NCBI GenBank assembly: GCA_964405405.1
Contig: CAYONT010000090.1
Span: 1-5,915, forward strand
From: CAMCYM01 sp964405405
Lineage (GTDB): Bacteria; Bacteroidota; Bacteroidia; Flavobacteriales_D; Sanyastnellaceae
Reading direction: 5' to 3'
DNA length: 5,915 bases
Shown: positions 3,913-5,915 of the stretch, piece after piece
Layout: every line of letters starts with the position of its first letter
Position numbering within the stretch: the first letter of the stretch is position 1
Program-made: the position numbers and the translations under genes
Notes under the pieces: model-generated
What the model was told of the DNA's origin: nothing
Databases searched by the model: none
The model's input: only the letters and a program-made list of their open reading frames with translations

Positions 3913-5915
3913 CCGGATTTTGAAAGGCGGCCTGTTGGCGGTTGCTTGCGCATGGGGAGGCGCTCTGACAGCGCAGGTGGAATACGGGGGATCGCCGGTT
4001 TGGGAAGCCCATCAGCTTCCAGAGGTTCCGGTGATGCACCTGCCGTCGGTCGATCGGGAGGCGCTCGCCTTGGAGGATGCGGTCACGGATTTGGAGAAGA
4101 CGGCTCCTTGGCGGTTTGGGGTGGAACACGCGGTGGATTGGGCCTCTGATGCGGTGGGGGTTTGGACGGTGGAGGGGGACGAGCGGGTGTGGCGACTGGG
4201 CGTGCATTGCCCCGAGGCGCTTGGAATCGGTTTCTTGTTCGGCACGATGGAAGTCCCCAAGGGCGGACGGCTCTTCGTTTGGAACAGCGACCGAACGGTT
4301 TCCCGCGGTGCCTTTGATCACCGCAGCAACGCCGACGGCGGGTCTTGGGCCTTGGGGATGACCCCGGGGGAAGAGGTGGTCATTGAATACCGGGAGTCTT
4401 TGGATGCGGCTTTTGCCGGCAATCTGCGGATCACGCAGGTCGTGCACAGCTACCGTGGATTGATCGGATACGCCCAGTCCCAGCAGGAAGAGCTGGAACG
4501 CGGTCCTTTCGGCAATTCGGGAGCATGCAACATCAATGTCAACTGCCCTGAGGGCGCGACTTGGGCTACGGAGAAGCGGAGCGTGGCCCTCATTGTGGAA
4601 GGAGGCTTTGCCATCTGCACCGGGGCCTTGGTCAACAACACTGCACAAGACGGCACGCCTTACTTCCTCACGGCAAACCATTGTGTCGGGAACAACACCA
4701 ATGCCGTGAACAACTGGGTCTACTATTTCAACCACGAGACCGCAGGCTGCACAGGTTCGAACGGCCCCACCAACCAATCCATCAGCGGGTCCACCTTCAA
4801 AGCCAAGAACGCTGGTTCAGACTTTGCGCTGTTGCAACTCAATTCGACCCCGCCGGCCTCCTTCAATGTGCAGTATGCCGGATGGGACCGCAGTGGGGTG
4901 CCTGCTACCGCGGTCACGGGCATTCACCACCCCAGCGGGGACGTGAAAAAGATCTGTTTCGATGAGGACGGTCCGGTGGCAAACCAAACCGGTGGCGCAG
5001 CCGTTTGGTACATAGCCCAATGGGAGGATGGGGTCACCGAGCCGGGCTCTTCTGGTTCGCCCCTTTTCGATCAAAATCACCGCATCGTAGGCCAACTCTA
5101 CGGCGGCGGAGCGGCTTGCGCGGGCACCCAGAACAACGGTCAGCCCGACTGGTACGGACGGTTCAACGTAAGCTGGGATGGCAACAGTGCAACCACCCGG
5201 CTCCGGGACTGGTTGGATCCCCTGGGGCTGAACCCCACTTTCCTCAACGGATACCCCGAGGGAACGGTGAGTTTTGCGGTGGATGCCGGGGTCGGGGTGA
5301 CCGGGATCCCGACGGAGGTGCTTTGTGGGGTCTCGACCATCCAACCGGTGGTCCAGCTCCAGAACAACGGAACCTCGAACCTGACCAGCGCAACGGTTCA
5401 GTACACGATGAATGGCGGGCCGCAGCAGTCGGTGAATTGGACGGGGAATTTGGCCTCGATGGCCACCACCGCCGTGACCCTGCCGCCGCAAACGGTCGTC
5501 GCGGGCACCAACACGCTCGTGGTGTCGGTGGTTTCGCCCAATGGCCAAGCGGACGAGAATGCGCTGAACAACCAAGTGACGTCCACCTTTACTTCGTTCG
5601 CATCGCCGACGTACGATTTCCAACTCGTGCTGGTGTTGGATGATTACGGTTCGGAGACGTCTTGGGAGATCCGGCGTTTGGGGCAAGTGATTTACGAGGG
5701 TTCGGGTTACGAGGATGGCGCGGAGGGTTCGGTTTTTACGTACGACTTGTGCCTGGAGGATGGGTGCTACATCTTTGAAATGGAGGACAGTTACGGAGAC
5801 GGCATTTGCTGTGGGTACGGCAATGGCAGGTGGACGATTTTGGATCCGGAAGGGGAGGTGGTGGCGACGGGCGGGACGTGTGGGGATTCGGAGATCGATA
5901 ACTTCTGCACGGATG
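3899..5915 (+). CDS. Secreted lysyl-endopeptidase-like serine protease, multidomain (3' partial)
   Basis: The frame is open for 672 codons to the window edge. Residues 1-25 are a signal peptide with a likely cut at LTA|Q, followed by a propeptide-like region (26 to about 201). The trypsin-fold catalytic domain (about 202-450) has H261 in TANHC, D308 in GSDFALL and S385 in EPGSSGSP. It aligns, as I recall the sequence, with Achromobacter lysyl endopeptidase through CNINVNCPEG, CTGALVNNT, the GWDR block and RLRDWLDP. All six disulfide cysteines of that enzyme have counterparts (C210, C216, C240, C262, C284, C407), and D417 matches the Asp that selects lysine. C353 is an extra cysteine. A CARDB-like beta domain (about 458-565) and a DSYGDGICC module (about 575-672) follow. 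A type IX secretion signal would be expected beyond the edge but is not seen. The start overlaps the lipoprotein gene by 14 bases, so they are probably cotranscribed. Confidence 0.92.
   Translation, partial: MNTIDRILKGGLLAVACAWGGALTAQVEYGGSPVWEAHQLPEVPVMHLPSVDREALALEDAVTDLEKTAPWRFGVEHAVDWASDAVGVWTVEGDERVWRLGVHCPEALGIGFLFGTMEVPKGGRLFVWNSDRTVSRGAFDHRSNADGGSWALGMTPGEEVVIEYRESLDAAFAGNLRITQVVHSYRGLIGYAQSQQEELERGPFGNSGACNINVNCPEGATWATEKRSVALIVEGGFAICTGALVNNTAQDGTPYFLTANHCVGNNTNAVNNWVYYFNHETAGCTGSNGPTNQSISGSTFKAKNAGSDFALLQLNSTPPASFNVQYAGWDRSGVPATAVTGIHHPSGDVKKICFDEDGPVANQTGGAAVWYIAQWEDGVTEPGSSGSPLFDQNHRIVGQLYGGGAACAGTQNNGQPDWYGRFNVSWDGNSATTRLRDWLDPLGLNPTFLNGYPEGTVSFAVDAGVGVTGIPTEVLCGVSTIQPVVQLQNNGTSNLTSATVQYTMNGGPQQSVNWTGNLASMATTAVTLPPQTVVAGTNTLVVSVVSPNGQADENALNNQVTSTFTSFASPTYDFQLVLVLDDYGSETSWEIRRLGQVIYEGSGYEDGAEGSVFTYDLCLEDGCYIFEMEDSYGDGICCGYGNGRWTILDPEGEVVATGGTCGDSEIDNFCTD

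Noticed and set aside
4561..4965. Short plus-strand and minus-strand open frames within the protease gene
   Set aside because: They overlap the catalytic domain in other frames and show no motif or start context; the protease frame explains the region without a break.

Overview
The window looks like a GC-rich member of the Bacteroidota, probably Flavobacteriales. The reasons are family resemblance and style: a folK–deoxynucleoside kinase pair next to a long-form sppA, genes without Shine-Dalgarno sequences, TAnnTTTG-like promoter boxes, a lipoprotein with a YSGGC motif that I associate with this phylum, and a secreted protease with CARDB-like and DSYGDGxCC modules. The organism assignment is inference. 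A run of exactly 100 N shows the sequence is a draft scaffold.

Layout. Positions 1-47 (minus strand) hold the first 15 codons of a gene that continues off the left edge, possibly RecX-like. Positions 48-211 are intergenic. Within them, 114-218 is a perfect array of fifteen 7-bp units that runs into the stop codon of the next gene. Positions 212-859 (minus) encode a deoxynucleoside kinase and 856-1386 (minus) encode FolK, joined by an ATGA overlap. Positions 1387-1516 form a divergent intergenic region with a second, GC-rich 7-bp repeat and two candidate promoter boxes. Each box ends exactly 4 bases before a start codon, which suggests leaderless mRNAs in both directions.

The plus-strand half is one tightly packed unit. 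It runs sppA (1517-3379), then a lipoprotein (3376-3912, ATGA overlap), then a secreted trypsin-fold protease of the lysyl-endopeptidase type (3899 to the right edge, 14-bp overlap). The lipoprotein is interrupted by the scaffold gap, which abuts a 21-bp tandem repeat encoding PPLAEHA. The protease frame is open for 672 codons without a stop in the window.

How the genes fit together: the left operon combines folate synthesis (FolK) with deoxynucleoside salvage. The right operon appears devoted to the cell envelope and secretion: a membrane peptidase that degrades signal peptides, an envelope lipoprotein of unknown role, and an exported protease. The most notable points are the linked SppA–lipoprotein–protease operon, the recurrent period-7 repeats with matching G-quadruplex geometry on either side of folK–dNK, and the altered specificity and maturation features of the protease.
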